Shown: piece by piece, positions 7,214 through 16,093 of the stretch
Layout of the letters: each line of letters starts with the position of its first letter
Numbering within the stretch: the first letter of the stretch is position 1
NCBI GenBank assembly: GCA_944389615.1
Contig: CALXNA010000003.1
Span: 59,470 to 123,469 of the forward strand
Direction: 5' to 3'
Origin: an uncultured Anaerobiospirillum sp.
Lineage (GTDB): Bacteria; Pseudomonadota; Gammaproteobacteria; Enterobacterales; Succinivibrionaceae
DNA: 64,000 nt
Position numbers and translations under genes: made by a program
Notes under the pieces: generated by a model
Database searches by the model: none
The model's input: only the letters and a program-made list of their open reading frames with translations
Told to the model about the DNA's origin: nothing

Positions 7214-8893
7214 ACACTGCCCCTGCACCCAGAAGCTCACGACGCAAGTGAGCGCATCACCCCACCCGGCCTGCGGCCGAAGCTTGGTTTAGCCGTTGGC
7301 CTGTGCGCCCTGATGGGCGTTATGCTCTCCGGCTGCGTTAGTGACCGCGGCTACAACTACGATGGGCTGCGCGGTGCCTACACCACCGAGGTCGCGGGGA
7401 TCCCGATGGAAGAGGATCCGGTGCTGGTCGCACAGAACGAAAAGCTGGCCGAAGATGAGCGCGTCGCCCTGATCCGCGAGGACTGCCGCAATGGCGGCGC
7501 CAAGAGCTGCGAGGTCATGGCCTTAGATGCCTTCAATGACTACAGCACCAGTGGCAATCTCACCGACTTAAAGAGCGGCATCATTGTCGCAAGCCGCGCC
7601 TGCGCCTCCGAGGCCCGCGCCTGCTTGCTCAAGGGCAATATGATCTTCCGCGCCTATCAAGATGGCATGGACATCGATGAGTGGCGCCCGGGCCGCTACT
7701 ACAGCGAAGAGCTGATCGATGCCTACACCAAGGCCACGCGCGTGGGCGATCCGGAGCTCAGAGCTGAGGCCTATTACCAACGCGGCCGCGTCCACAGCAC
7801 CTTTGGGCGCTATAGTGCCGCGCGCGCCGACTTAAACCAAAGCTGCAAGATCGGCGGCAACGAGTTCTGTTTAAAGAGCGGCGAGGAGCTTGAGGCTCTT
7901 GCTAAGCACACCACCAAGCAAAAGGGTAGCGCCAAGATCACCTCGCAAGACGTGCTCTCCTTATATCAGCAGTCATGCGACGGTGACAATGCCACCGCCT
8001 GCCTGCGCTTAGGCGATCGTCTCTATGCCCAAGGCAAGGGCAAGGCCGGTAACGAAGCCTACGCCAAGGCCTGTAACTTAAACGAAGGCAGCGCCTGCAA
8101 CGCTTTAGCCTATCGCTTAGATCGCGCCGGACGTCACAACGAGGCGCGCGAGTTCTACGACAAGTCCTGCTCGCTCAAGTACCCAGCAAGCTGCGCGCTC
8201 CTAGGCCGTGAGGACATGGTCAAGGGCAACTTAAGCAGCAGCTACAACTACTTAGACCAAGCCTGCACCTTAGGCGACAACACCTCCTGCCAGTTCTTAG
8301 GCTCCCTTGCGCAAGTGGTCAGCCGCAACGACGATGCTCGTACCGCGCTGCGCCGTGCCTGCGCCACCAACAACAGCGTCGCCTGCTACGACTTAGGCTT
8401 GCTCGAGGCTATCGCCAACTCCCACTCAAGTGCCCTTGAGCACTTCAACATGGCCTGCAATGCCGACCTCAAGGCCGGATGCTTAGCCCAAAGCGGCGCC
8501 TTTGCCTCAGCGCAAAGCACTGCTACCGCGGCCTACGAGAAGGCCTGCTCGCTGCGTTCGCCGGATGCCTGCCTCAACTTAGGCTACAGCTACTTGCAGC
8601 AAGGCAATAGCACCCAAGCCCAAACGGCCTTCCGCAGTGCGTGCGACCTCAAATCGGCCGCGGGCTGCGAGCAAGCTGCTGCCTTATTGCAAGAGAAGGG
8701 GGGCTCGACTGAGGCCGCCAAGTTCTACACGCAAGCGTGCGCCCTCAAGAGCCCAAGTGCTTGCACCAAGCTGGGCTTAGTCTATTACAGCGGTGCGGGC
8801 ATCACCAAGAGCGCCACCCGCGCCCGGGCTAACCTCAATCAAGCCTGCAAGCTCGGCGCCCAGGACGCCTGCGTCATGCTCAAGAAGAAGTAA
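7211..8893 (+). CDS. Sel1/HcpA-like cysteine-rich repeat lipoprotein
   Basis: A 560-residue envelope protein with a hydrophobic signal segment and a lipobox VMLSGC (Cys42). From about residue 70 to the end it consists of TPR-like Sel1 repeats of about 35-36 residues, with motifs such as ACLRLGDRLY and SCALLG. Most repeats carry paired cysteines, as in the Helicobacter Hcp family, where they form disulfides that staple the helical hairpins. Such proteins act as periplasmic scaffolds; the partner is unknown. The start is set at ATG 7211 rather than the two TTG codons just upstream (7205, 7208) because it fits the hairpin-bridged ribosome binding site shared with rsd and hupA. A clear terminator follows. 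Confidence 0.82.
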   Translation: MTLPLHPEAHDASERITPPGLRPKLGLAVGLCALMGVMLSGCVSDRGYNYDGLRGAYTTEVAGIPMEEDPVLVAQNEKLAEDERVALIREDCRNGGAKSCEVMALDAFNDYSTSGNLTDLKSGIIVASRACASEARACLLKGNMIFRAYQDGMDIDEWRPGRYYSEELIDAYTKATRVGDPELRAEAYYQRGRVHSTFGRYSAARADLNQSCKIGGNEFCLKSGEELEALAKHTTKQKGSAKITSQDVLSLYQQSCDGDNATACLRLGDRLYAQGKGKAGNEAYAKACNLNEGSACNALAYRLDRAGRHNEAREFYDKSCSLKYPASCALLGREDMVKGNLSSSYNYLDQACTLGDNTSCQFLGSLAQVVSRNDDARTALRRACATNNSVACYDLGLLEAIANSHSSALEHFNMACNADLKAGCLAQSGAFASAQSTATAAYEKACSLRSPDACLNLGYSYLQQGNSTQAQTAFRSACDLKSAAGCEQAAALLQEKGGSTEAAKFYTQACALKSPSACTKLGLVYYSGAGITKSATRARANLNQACKLGAQDACVMLKKK

Positions 8894-8915
8894 GGGTTTG
8901 TAAATCTCCTATAAC

Positions 8916-8950
8916 AAGGCCCTGACGCTGCTTGGTGTTGGGGCCTTTTT
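8916..8950 (+). terminator. Terminator of the Sel1 lipoprotein gene
   Basis: AAGGCCC (8916-8922) pairs with GGGCCTT (8941-8947), followed by TTT and preceded by A residues. Confidence 0.8.
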
Positions 8951-8998
8951 GTCGGCGCCTGCGGCCAACTACCTCATTTGGTACGATCGGGGCGTCAC

Positions 8999-9009
8999 GG
9001 TCTCTAAGG
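8999..9009. repeat. Dispersed repeat core GGTCTCTAAGG
   Basis: A copy (reverse orientation) of the CCTTAGAGACC core found in three other intergenic regions of the window. Here it overlaps the ribosome binding site of the AAA-ATPase-like gene. Confidence 0.5.
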
Positions 9010-9016
9010 AGAAGTT

Positions 9017-10708
9017 ATGGCGCAATCTCGGCCCCAAGGCCCCGCTGCGGAAGCCTTGCCGCACATCATCACCACCAGCTCGGACTTCTTGCAGTTTAGG
9101 GAGCGTCACGCGCTGCTCATCGACAAAACGGCCTTACTCCAAGAGCTCGTTGATCTGGGCCGCGTGTTCTTGGCGCGGCCACGACGCTTTGGTAAAAGCC
9201 TGCTCGTATCCATGCTCACCGAGCTCTTTACCTCCGGCACCCAGCACTTTGCGGGCATGGCGATCGCCGAGCGCTGGCACGAACCGAGGTATCCCGTACT
9301 GCAGCTCTCCTTCTTGGATCTGCGCCATCCGGCTACCTTTGAGCGCGATCTCTGCGCCCTGTGGCGTCTTGCCTGCTATGACGCCGGCTTTGAAGATGTT
9401 GACGAGTGCCTGCCCGAGTGCCATGAATTTGCGGTCTTAGCTGAGCACATTGAGCGCGAAGTGCTGCAGAACCAGCCGTATGTGGTACTTATCGATGAGT
9501 GGGATGATCCCCTTTCAGGCAACCTGCATGACCCGGCGGCCTTTGCGGCCAATAGCGCGCAGTTGCGAGCTTTCTACACGTGGCTGCGTGACCGCCCCAA
9601 CATTCACTTTCTGCTGGTCACGGGCATTGCGCGCTACCCCGTATCCACGTGGTTTTGCTCCGACTTCATCACCGACATCGGCCTGATGGCCCAGTATGGC
9701 GCGCTCGTCGGTTTCACCGAGGAGGAGCTGCGCACGTCCTTTGCCCCGTACCTTGCCCACGCCGCTGCCCTCAGGCACCAAAGCGCAGAGGAACTGCTGA
9801 CGCATCTGTGCAGCTTCTACCACGGCTTTTGCTTTGATGGACAAGTCCGCGTCTACAATCCGTGGGATATCAACAGCTTCTTTGAGCAGGTAGAGCAGGA
9901 GCCTGAGGTCACGCCGGAGCTGATGCCCTTTTGGATGATGAACGCTCATGCGCCCACGGCGCTCTTTACGTACCTCAAAGCCCTCCAGCCTGACCTCACC
10001 TGCCTCGATCAGATCAAGGCCGCAGGCGTGGTGCTCACGGCAGAGGAAACTTGCGCCCCTTATGAGGTAAGCACGGCGTCATGGGTGAACCTCTTGCTGC
10101 AGACCGGCTTTCTGACCATCACCGAGCACCTGCCCGGCCGCGGCTACCGCTGCAACTTCACCAACGCCGCAGTTGAGAACGTCTGCTCTGAGCTCATCTT
10201 GGCCTACGTGCTGGACCAAGCGACTGAGCGTCTTAACACCGAAGTCATAAATCTCGCGCAGGACATGGTTGCGGCCTTGCAGGAGCATGAGCTTACGCGT
10301 GCGGTGCAAGCCATCAACGCGTTGCTCAGCCGTGTCAACTTCGCGCTGTGGCCCAGCCCTGCGCCCGAGGCGCGTTATCGCCTGCTGCTGGTCTTATTCC
10401 TACAGGTGATACTCGGAGCGCCGCGGGTGCGCCAAGCTGGAGCTCACCCCACCGGGCGGGGCGACGTGGCCGCTATCAGTGACCACGAGTTCTGGGCCTT
10501 TGAGCTCCAGCTCGTCCCAACCGCCACCACCAAGGCTGAGCCCATTCGTTTAGCGCCGCCTGACTTGGAGCAAGTCATAGGTATGCGCTATGGCCAGCAG
10601 GTCGTGACCAGCTGGTATGGCGTGGTCTTGGTCATCTCAGCGGCGACCCACCAAGTCTGCGCGTGGCGTGAGGTCACCCCTGAGCCGAGCCTCAACCCCG
10701 CCATCTAA
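9017..10708 (+). CDS. AAA-ATPase-like protein with C-terminal PD-(D/E)XK-type domain
   Basis: The 563-residue product matches the AAA-ATPase_like/DUF1703 family that is expanded in many gut anaerobes. It has the family opening (DFLQFRERHALLIDKTALL), a modified Walker A RPRRFGKS (54-61) and a Walker B VVLIDEWDD (156-164). The C-terminus resembles the PDDEXK_9 nuclease-like domain, with Asp in GRGDVAAISD and Glu in FWAFELQ, but the position after Glu that is normally E-x-K reads E-L-Q, so nuclease activity is questionable. The start ATG 9017 has AAGGAG 6 bases upstream. The biological role of the family is unknown. A dispersed intergenic repeat core lies at its 5' edge (8999) and further copies lie downstream (10725-10928). 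Confidence 0.85.
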   Translation: MAQSRPQGPAAEALPHIITTSSDFLQFRERHALLIDKTALLQELVDLGRVFLARPRRFGKSLLVSMLTELFTSGTQHFAGMAIAERWHEPRYPVLQLSFLDLRHPATFERDLCALWRLACYDAGFEDVDECLPECHEFAVLAEHIEREVLQNQPYVVLIDEWDDPLSGNLHDPAAFAANSAQLRAFYTWLRDRPNIHFLLVTGIARYPVSTWFCSDFITDIGLMAQYGALVGFTEEELRTSFAPYLAHAAALRHQSAEELLTHLCSFYHGFCFDGQVRVYNPWDINSFFEQVEQEPEVTPELMPFWMMNAHAPTALFTYLKALQPDLTCLDQIKAAGVVLTAEETCAPYEVSTASWVNLLLQTGFLTITEHLPGRGYRCNFTNAAVENVCSELILAYVLDQATERLNTEVINLAQDMVAALQEHELTRAVQAINALLSRVNFALWPSPAPEARYRLLLVLFLQVILGAPRVRQAGAHPTGRGDVAAISDHEFWAFELQLVPTATTKAEPIRLAPPDLEQVIGMRYGQQVVTSWYGVVLVISAATHQVCAWREVTPEPSLNPAI

Positions 10709-10724
10709 GCCAAACCGGCCTTCC

Positions 10725-10960
10725 CCTTAGAGACCAAGCTGCCTGCCCGGGACGTGACGCGGCTAGCGACGAGCGTAGCCGCCGCCCGAGTGGCCACCAA
10801 CCTTGGGGCAGCCCGAGCGTGGGGGCTGGGCGTTCGGAACGGCTTGGCCGTGGTTAGATTGTGGCGGATGGGCCGCCGCAGTTGGACAGGCGCCACCTGA
10901 GGTCGCGCCGTACTGCCTCTTAGAGACCAAGTGCCTGCCCGGGACGTGAAGCGGCGTGGT
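10725..10960. repeat. Two copies of the CCTTAGAGACC dispersed repeat
   Basis: The segments beginning at 10725 and 10917 share CTTAGAGACCAAG, then TGCCTGCCCGGGACGTGA, then GCGGC. The second is preceded by ACCTGAGGTCGCGCCGTAC, which also precedes copies near 26.4 kb and, with changes, near 26.0 and 45.3 kb. Confidence 0.7.
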
Positions 10961-11173
10961 GCGGGCGCTGGGATAGCCCGCATGGTGGCGGAGTCGCCGC
11001 AGTGGCCCAATAGGGTGCAAGCGGGGTGGCCGGAGCCGGTGGAGTAGGGCTGTTTGGCGGCCTTGCGGGGCGGCGGGGAGCGGCTGCGCGCTGCAGGGGC
11101 AGAGGGGCGGCGCGGGTGCACGATTGTGGTGCTAAAAGCAAGGGAATTTCGCGCGCCGTCACGCTTTTGTCGC

Positions 11174-11179
11174 TATAAT
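11174..11179 (+). promoter_or_regulatory. Candidate -10 box of the ribF promoter
   Basis: A perfect TATAAT lies about 200 bases before ribF with no convincing -35 box. It would give a long leader carrying the 11310-11329 hairpin. Confidence 0.4.
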
Positions 11180-11309
11180 TGGTGCCTTATCTTAGTGAGA
11201 AATGCCGTCAGGGCGCCTTGGAACTGCGCTGGTGCTGAGCTTGCGAAGGTCAGCGGAGCCTGCTCTAAGGTTCGGTGCTCGGTCAAGGCGACTAAGGTGG
11301 TACCAAGTG

Positions 11310-11329
11310 CCAAGGAGCTCCCTCCTTGG
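11310..11329 (+). promoter_or_regulatory. Hairpin in the ribF leader
   Basis: CCAAGGAG (11310-11317) pairs with CTCCTTGG (11322-11329) around a CTCC loop: an 8-bp perfect stem that hides an AAGGAG. It is 46 bases before the ribF ATG. Role unknown. Confidence 0.5.
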
Positions 11330-11375
11330 TGGGGTTGTGGCTTTTTATCCTGTGCCTTGATGGGGCTTGCACGAC

Positions 11376-12347
11376 ATGCGTTTGTATCGGTGGTTGTCTG
11401 ATTTTCATGGAAGTGAGCGCAAAATTGCCCTTGCGATCGGCAATTTCGACGGTTTCCATGTGGGGCATCAAGCCGTTATCGCACAGATGCAGGCCAAGGC
11501 GCACGAGCGCGACCTGCTCAGCGCCGTCATGATCTTCGAGCCGCAGCCCTTGGAGTTCTTTGGCCGCGGCAAGACGGTGGGCGATAGTGCCACGGGCTCG
11601 TCGGTGCCGGCGCGCCTCTTTACCATTCGCGATAAGCTGCGCATCTTCCGCGCCGCAGGCATCGACATCGTCTTCTGCATGACCTTCACGCGCAAGTTTG
11701 CGGCGCTCAGCGACGTCGAGTTCGTCGCCATGCTTGAGCGCATGCAGGTCAAGAGCGTGACCGTAGGCTCTGACTTTAGCTTCGGCCGCGGCGGGGCCTA
11801 CCATATCGCCGAGCTTCAGGCGGCATGCGCTGCGCGTGACATCGAGTGCTCGGCCATCGGTAAGGTCGAAGAGGAGGGCGTGCGTATCTCCAGCACCATG
11901 CTGCGCTCGCTCATCGTCAAGGGCGACTTCTCGACCGCCGCCAAGTTCATGGGGCGGCCGTACAGCATCGCCGGGCGCGTGGTGCATGGTAACGCCATCG
12001 GCCGTACCATCGGCTTTCCGACCGCGAATATCAACCTCAACCGCTTGGTGTGTCCATTAAGCGGCGTCTACGCGGTCAAGGTCGCCTGCCGCTATGGCCA
12101 CTTTGATGGGGTGGCCAACGTGGGCCATCGCCCGACCATCACCATTCCTACCCTCCATAGCCTGCTCGAGGTCAACATCTTCAACTTCGATGCTGATCTC
12201 TATGGCCAAGAGATCGAAGTGACCTTCGTCCATAAGATCCGCGATGAAGTGAAGTTTGCTAACCTCGATGCGCTGATCGCGCAAATCAGTGCCGATAAGG
12301 AGCGCGCGCAGTACCTGCTGAGCCTTGATACGCCCGACCTGCCGTAG
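11376..12347 (+). CDS. ribF: Bifunctional riboflavin kinase / FAD synthetase
   Basis: RibF phosphorylates riboflavin to FMN and adenylylates FMN to FAD. The N-terminal FAD synthetase half has GNFDGFHVGHQAV (nucleotidyltransferase HxGH-type motif) and the segment ISSTMLRSLI; the C-terminal riboflavin kinase half has GNAIGRTIGFPTANI, the conserved flavin/ATP loop. The start at ATG 11376 gives 323 residues (MRLYRWLSDFHG), close to the usual 310-315. Only a weak GGGG lies upstream at 11362. It starts the ribF-ileS-lspA order known from E. coli; the gap to ileS is about 130 bases with short GCTGC repeats, so co-transcription is likely but not shown. Confidence 0.95.
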   Translation: MRLYRWLSDFHGSERKIALAIGNFDGFHVGHQAVIAQMQAKAHERDLLSAVMIFEPQPLEFFGRGKTVGDSATGSSVPARLFTIRDKLRIFRAAGIDIVFCMTFTRKFAALSDVEFVAMLERMQVKSVTVGSDFSFGRGGAYHIAELQAACAARDIECSAIGKVEEEGVRISSTMLRSLIVKGDFSTAAKFMGRPYSIAGRVVHGNAIGRTIGFPTANINLNRLVCPLSGVYAVKVACRYGHFDGVANVGHRPTITIPTLHSLLEVNIFNFDADLYGQEIEVTFVHKIRDEVKFANLDALIAQISADKERAQYLLSLDTPDLP

Positions 12348-12354
12348 GCGACTT

Positions 12355-12389
12355 GCTGCAGGCTGCTGCAAGCTGCTGCAGGCTGCTGC
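12355..12389. repeat. Short GCTGCAGGCTGCT direct repeats
   Basis: GCTGCA/GCTGCT units are repeated across 35 bases between ribF and ileS, forming overlapping small inverted repeats. No function is evident. Confidence 0.45.
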
Positions 12390-12481
12390 CTGAGGCTTCT
12401 GCCGCAGGCGCCCGCTGCGTCACGGGGTTTGAGATTTTGTTTGGTTAATTGTTGTGGCAACAACAAGTTAGGATGCAATCA

Positions 12482-15313
12482 ATGGCAGATTATAAGTCAA
12501 CGTTAAATCTCCCAGAGACTGCCTTCCCGATGCGTGGCGATCTCGCTAAGCGCGAGCCTGCCATGTTGAAGAAGTGGGATGAGCAGCACCTTTATCAGAA
12601 GATCCGTCAGTCGCGCGAAGGATGCGACATGTTCATCCTCCACGACGGCCCGCCATACGCCAATGGTGCCATTCACATTGGCCACGCAATTAACAAGACC
12701 TTAAAGGACATCATCGTCAAGTCCAAGACCTTATCGGGCTTCGACTCCCCATACGTCCCGGGCTGGGATTGCCATGGCCTGCCGATCGAGCAGAAGGTCG
12801 AGAGCGAAATCGGCAAGCCGGGTCAGAAGGTCGACGTCGCCCAGTTCCGCGAAGAGTGCCGCAAGTACGCCTTAAAGCACATCAACAACCAAAAGGCGGA
12901 CTTCAAGCGCTTGGGCGTGCTCGGTGACTGGGATCACCCATACCTCACGATGGACTTTAAGACCGAGGCTGACATCATCCGCGCCTTGGGCAAGGCCATC
13001 GCTAACGGCCACTTCGTCTTAGGCTACAAGCCAGTTTACTGGTGCATGGAGTGCCAATCGGCCTTGGCTGAGGCTGAGGTTGAGTACTACGATGTCACCT
13101 CTGATGCCATCTTCGTGCGCTTCTTAGCTGACGATAAGGCCGCCGTGTTAAAGGCCTTCAACGTCGCTGATGTCCAAGAAGACGTCTCGTGCGTCATCTG
13201 GACCACTACCCCATGGACTTTACCGGCTAACCGCGCCATCTGCTTGAACGATAGCTTCGAGTATGCTTTGGTTAAGGTTTCTGGCGAGAAGGCCGGGTGC
13301 TACATCATGGCTCAAGAGTTAGTTGAGTCGGTGATGCAGACCATCGGCATCGCTGAGTACCAAGTTCTTGGCACCTGCAAGGGCAAGGACTTAGAGCTCT
13401 TAAAGTTTAAGCACCCGTTCTATGACTTCACCGTCCCGGTGGTCTTAGCTAAGCACGTCACCTTAGATGCCGGTACCGGCTGCGTGCACACCGCCGGTGG
13501 CCACGGTCTTGACGACTACACCGTCTCGGTCAAGTACGGCCTTGAGATCTTCAATCCAGTCGGCCCAGATGGCTGCTTCCTGCCGCAGACCCCACTGTTT
13601 GGCGGCCTCAATGTCTTCAAGGCTAACCCTGAAGTCATCAAGGTCTTAGTCGAGCGCGGCGCCTTAATGCACGCAGGTAAGATCCAGCACAGCTACCCAC
13701 ACTGCTGGCGTCACAAGACTCCGGTTATCTTCCGCGCCACCCAGCAATGGTTCATCTCAATGGATGGCCATGGCTTAAGAAAGCGTGCCCTCGAGGAGAT
13801 CAAGAACATCCGTTGGATCCCAGCTTGGGGCCAAAACCGTATCGAGGCCATGGTCTCGCAGCGCGTGGACTGGTGCATCAGCCGTCAACGTACGTGGGGT
13901 ACCCCATGCGCCGTCTTGGTCAACAAGGAAACCGGTGAGGTGCACCCTCGTACTGAGGAGATCATCGAGAAGGTCGCTCAGGCCGTTGAGAAGAAGGGCA
14001 TCCAAGCTTGGTGGGATCTCAAGATCGAGGATCTGCTTCCAGCTGAGGAAGTCCCGCTCTACTACAAGGATCCCAACACCTTAGACGTCTGGTTTGACTC
14101 CGGCTCGACCCACTACTCGGTGGTTGACCAGCGCCCTGAGTTCCGTGGCCACGGTGCCGACCTGTACTTAGAGGGCTCTGACCAACACCGCGGCTGGTTC
14201 ATGTCTTCGCTGATGCTGTCGATCGCCATGAAGGATAAGGCCCCATACAAGCAGGTCTTAACCCACGGCTTCACCGTCGACGACAAGGGCCGCAAGATGT
14301 CCAAGTCTCTAGGCAACGTCATTGCCCCACAAGAGATTTGGGATAAGATGGGCGCCGACGTGTTACGTCTGTGGATTGCCACCAACGACTACACCGGTGA
14401 CATCGCGGTCTCGCAGGAGATCTTCAAGCGCTCGGCCGACGCCTACCGCCGTATTCGCAACACCATTCGCTTCTTACTGGCCAACTTAAACGGTTTCGAT
14501 CCTGAGACCAATATGGTCAAGTTCGAGGACATGGTCGAGCTCGACAAATGGGCCGTCAGCTTAGCTCAGAAGACCCAAGAGAAGCTCATCAACTACTACG
14601 ACAACTACGACTTCCACTTAGTGGTCAAGGAGTTGATGCACTTCTGCTCGATTGAGCTTGGCTCGTTCTACCTTGATATCATCAAGGATCGCCAGTACAC
14701 TGCCAAGACTGACAGCTTGGCCCGCCGCTCCTGCCAGAGCGCCCTGTACATCATCGCTGAGTGCTTAGTGCGCTGGATCGCCCCAATCATCTCCTTCACC
14801 GCCCAAGAGGTCTGGGAGGTCATGCCGGGCAAGCGTGACGAGTTCGTCTTCACCGCCCACTGGTTCAAGCACGACAACCTCAAGACCTTAGATGAGAACG
14901 CCCAGTTCAACTCAGCTTACTGGGAGCGCATCTTAGCCTTCCGCGACGAGGCCAACCGCGCCATCGAGAGTGCCCGTAACGCCGGTACCATCGGTGGCTC
15001 ACTCGAGGCCGAGGTTCAGGTCTTCGCCCAAGGCGACTTGGTCAAGGATCTTCAGGCCTTAGGTGATGAGCTGCGCTTTGTCCTCATCACCTCCAAGGTC
15101 ACGGTCACCGAAGGTGAGGCTCCAGCTGAGGCCTTCGTCAGCGAGCTCAACGGCGCCAAGATCGGCTTCATCGTCACCAAGTCGAACGCCCACAAGTGCG
15201 AGCGCTGCTGGCACTACGAAGAGGGTGTGGGCTCCGATCCTGAGCACCCAACCCTGTGCCCACGCTGCTTAGAGAACATCCTGCGTGAGGGCGAGACCCG
15301 CCGCTTCGCCTAA
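12482..15313 (+). CDS. ileS: Isoleucyl-tRNA synthetase
   Basis: A 943-residue class I aminoacyl-tRNA synthetase that charges tRNA-Ile and edits valine. HIGH is at residues 65-68 within [17 protein letters not shown] at 605-609, the editing domain lies between them, and the C-terminal zinc ribbon is [10 protein letters not shown] ... CPRC. The start is ATG 12482, aligning with [20 protein letters not shown] of E. coli IleS; upstream TTG/ATG codons in frame would add an unlikely extension. AGGA lies just upstream. Codon use is strongly biased with frequent TTA leucine, as expected here for a highly expressed gene. A terminator lies in the gap to lspA, so lspA may be partly uncoupled. Confidence 0.98.
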   Translation: MADYKSTLNLPETAFPMRGDLAKREPAMLKKWDEQHLYQKIRQSREGCDMFILHDGPPYANGAIHIGHAINKTLKDIIVKSKTLSGFDSPYVPGWDCHGLPIEQKVESEIGKPGQKVDVAQFREECRKYALKHINNQKADFKRLGVLGDWDHPYLTMDFKTEADIIRALGKAIANGHFVLGYKPVYWCMECQSALAEAEVEYYDVTSDAIFVRFLADDKAAVLKAFNVADVQEDVSCVIWTTTPWTLPANRAICLNDSFEYALVKVSGEKAGCYIMAQELVESVMQTIGIAEYQVLGTCKGKDLELLKFKHPFYDFTVPVVLAKHVTLDAGTGCVHTAGGHGLDDYTVSVKYGLEIFNPVGPDGCFLPQTPLFGGLNVFKANPEVIKVLVERGALMHAGKIQHSYPHCWRHKTPVIFRATQQWFISMDGHGLRKRALEEIKNIRWIPAWGQNRIEAMVSQRVDWCISRQRTWGTPCAVLVNKETGEVHPRTEEIIEKVAQAVEKKGIQAWWDLKIEDLLPAEEVPLYYKDPNTLDVWFDSGSTHYSVVDQRPEFRGHGADLYLEGSDQHRGWFMSSLMLSIAMKDKAPYKQVLTHGFTVDDKGRKMSKSLGNVIAPQEIWDKMGADVLRLWIATNDYTGDIAVSQEIFKRSADAYRRIRNTIRFLLANLNGFDPETNMVKFEDMVELDKWAVSLAQKTQEKLINYYDNYDFHLVVKELMHFCSIELGSFYLDIIKDRQYTAKTDSLARRSCQSALYIIAECLVRWIAPIISFTAQEVWEVMPGKRDEFVFTAHWFKHDNLKTLDENAQFNSAYWERILAFRDEANRAIESARNAGTIGGSLEAEVQVFAQGDLVKDLQALGDELRFVLITSKVTVTEGEAPAEAFVSELNGAKIGFIVTKSNAHKCERCWHYEEGVGSDPEHPTLCPRCLENILREGETRRFA

Positions 15314-15331
15314 GCGTCGCCGCTTTGCCTA

Positions 15332-15372
15332 ACTGACTGCGCGTCAGTCCTTGCCCGCGCGAGCGCGCGGGC
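15332..15372 (+). promoter_or_regulatory. Two tandem hairpins after ileS
   Basis: ACTGAC/GTCAGT (15332-15348) and GCCCGCGC/GCGCGGGC with a GAGC loop (15353-15372) form two perfect hairpins in a row just before the terminator. They could be RNA processing or stability elements. Confidence 0.45.
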
Positions 15373-15379
15373 CTCAAAG

Positions 15380-15410
15380 CCCAAGGAGCGCCTGCCCCTT
15401 GGGTTTTATT
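15380..15410 (+). terminator. Terminator between ileS and lspA
   Basis: CCCAAGG (15380-15386) pairs with CCTTGGG (15397-15403), followed by TTTTATT. Confidence 0.75.
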
Positions 15411-15461
15411 ATGCCCATGCTATGATGAGAGCTCCTAAAGTTTGGCCAATCGGGAGTTCTT

Positions 15462-15983
15462 GTGAGCACCATCTTCTCCAATCGCCGCCAGCGCACCGGT
15501 GGCATCTTCCTCTTGATCTCGCTTGTGGTGGTCGTGCTCGATCAAATCACCAAGTGGCTCTGCGTCAACTACATTGCACCGGGGGGCTTGGGCATCGAGG
15601 TCTTGCCTTTCTTTAACCTCGTCCATGTCTACAACTACGGCGCAGCCTTCAGCATCCTCGCCGACTGGGGCGGCGCGCAGCGCTATCTGCTCTCAGGACT
15701 TGCCTTAGTCATTGCCCTCGTCTTAACCGTGGTGCTGTTGCGCACTAAGGCCGAGCACAAGTGGACGTGTCTGTCCTATGCGCTCTTCATTGGCGGCGCC
15801 ATCGGCAATCTGATCGACCGCGTGCTGCTTGGCTACGTCATCGACTTCTTGCTCTTTTACTGGCGTGATCGCGACGGCCTCATCGTTTGGGCTTACCCGG
15901 CCTTTAATGTCGCCGATATCGCGGTGTGCTGCGGCGCGGCCTTGCTCGTCATCGTCACCTTGTTTGGCAAGAGCCACAAGTAG
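15462..15983 (+). CDS. lspA: Lipoprotein signal peptidase II
   Basis: LspA cleaves signal peptides from diacylglyceryl-modified prolipoproteins in the inner membrane. The 173-residue product has four hydrophobic segments and the two catalytic aspartates in NLIDR (Asp119) and FNVAD (Asp152). The start codon is GTG 15462 with GGGAG 7 bases upstream. Length is slightly above the usual 160-170. In E. coli fkpB and ispH follow lspA; here fkpB is absent and ispH lies 6 kb away beyond an alpha-galactoside locus. Several lipoproteins in this window would be its substrates. Confidence 0.96.
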   Translation: MSTIFSNRRQRTGGIFLLISLVVVVLDQITKWLCVNYIAPGGLGIEVLPFFNLVHVYNYGAAFSILADWGGAQRYLLSGLALVIALVLTVVLLRTKAEHKWTCLSYALFIGGAIGNLIDRVLLGYVIDFLLFYWRDRDGLIVWAYPAFNVADIAVCCGAALLVIVTLFGKSHK

Positions 15984-16014
15984 GGGCGGGCGCCGGGACT
16001 GGGTTGGCGCAGAG

Positions 16015-16052
16015 ACAAAAAGACCGGGGTGGCGGGCGCCACGTCCGGTCTT
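16015..16052 (-). terminator. Terminator of the MelB-type symporter gene
   Basis: AAGACCGG (16020-16027) and CCGGTCTT (16045-16052) form an 8-bp stem; on the minus strand it is followed by TTTTTG. It may also serve lspA from the other side. Confidence 0.75.
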
Positions 16053-16093
16053 GGAACTAAGAGTTCGGGTTTGGGGAGCTTAGCTTAGCCTTC

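Larger units (their letters stand above)
10709..11375. other. Intergenic region with repeat copies and ribF leader
   Basis: 667 bases without a recognised gene. The left half holds two copies of the dispersed repeat (10725-10928); the right half holds a -10 box (11174-11179) and a strong hairpin (11310-11329) in the presumed ribF leader. No FMN riboswitch signature is visible. Confidence 0.55.

Noticed and set aside
11180..11375. FMN riboswitch before ribF
   Set aside because: None of the conserved FMN aptamer segments is visible; only a simple hairpin is present.
12390..12481. T-box or attenuator before ileS
   Set aside because: No T-box sequence or terminator/antiterminator pair; T-boxes are not expected in this group. 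Only a short TTGTTG/CAACAA stem is present.
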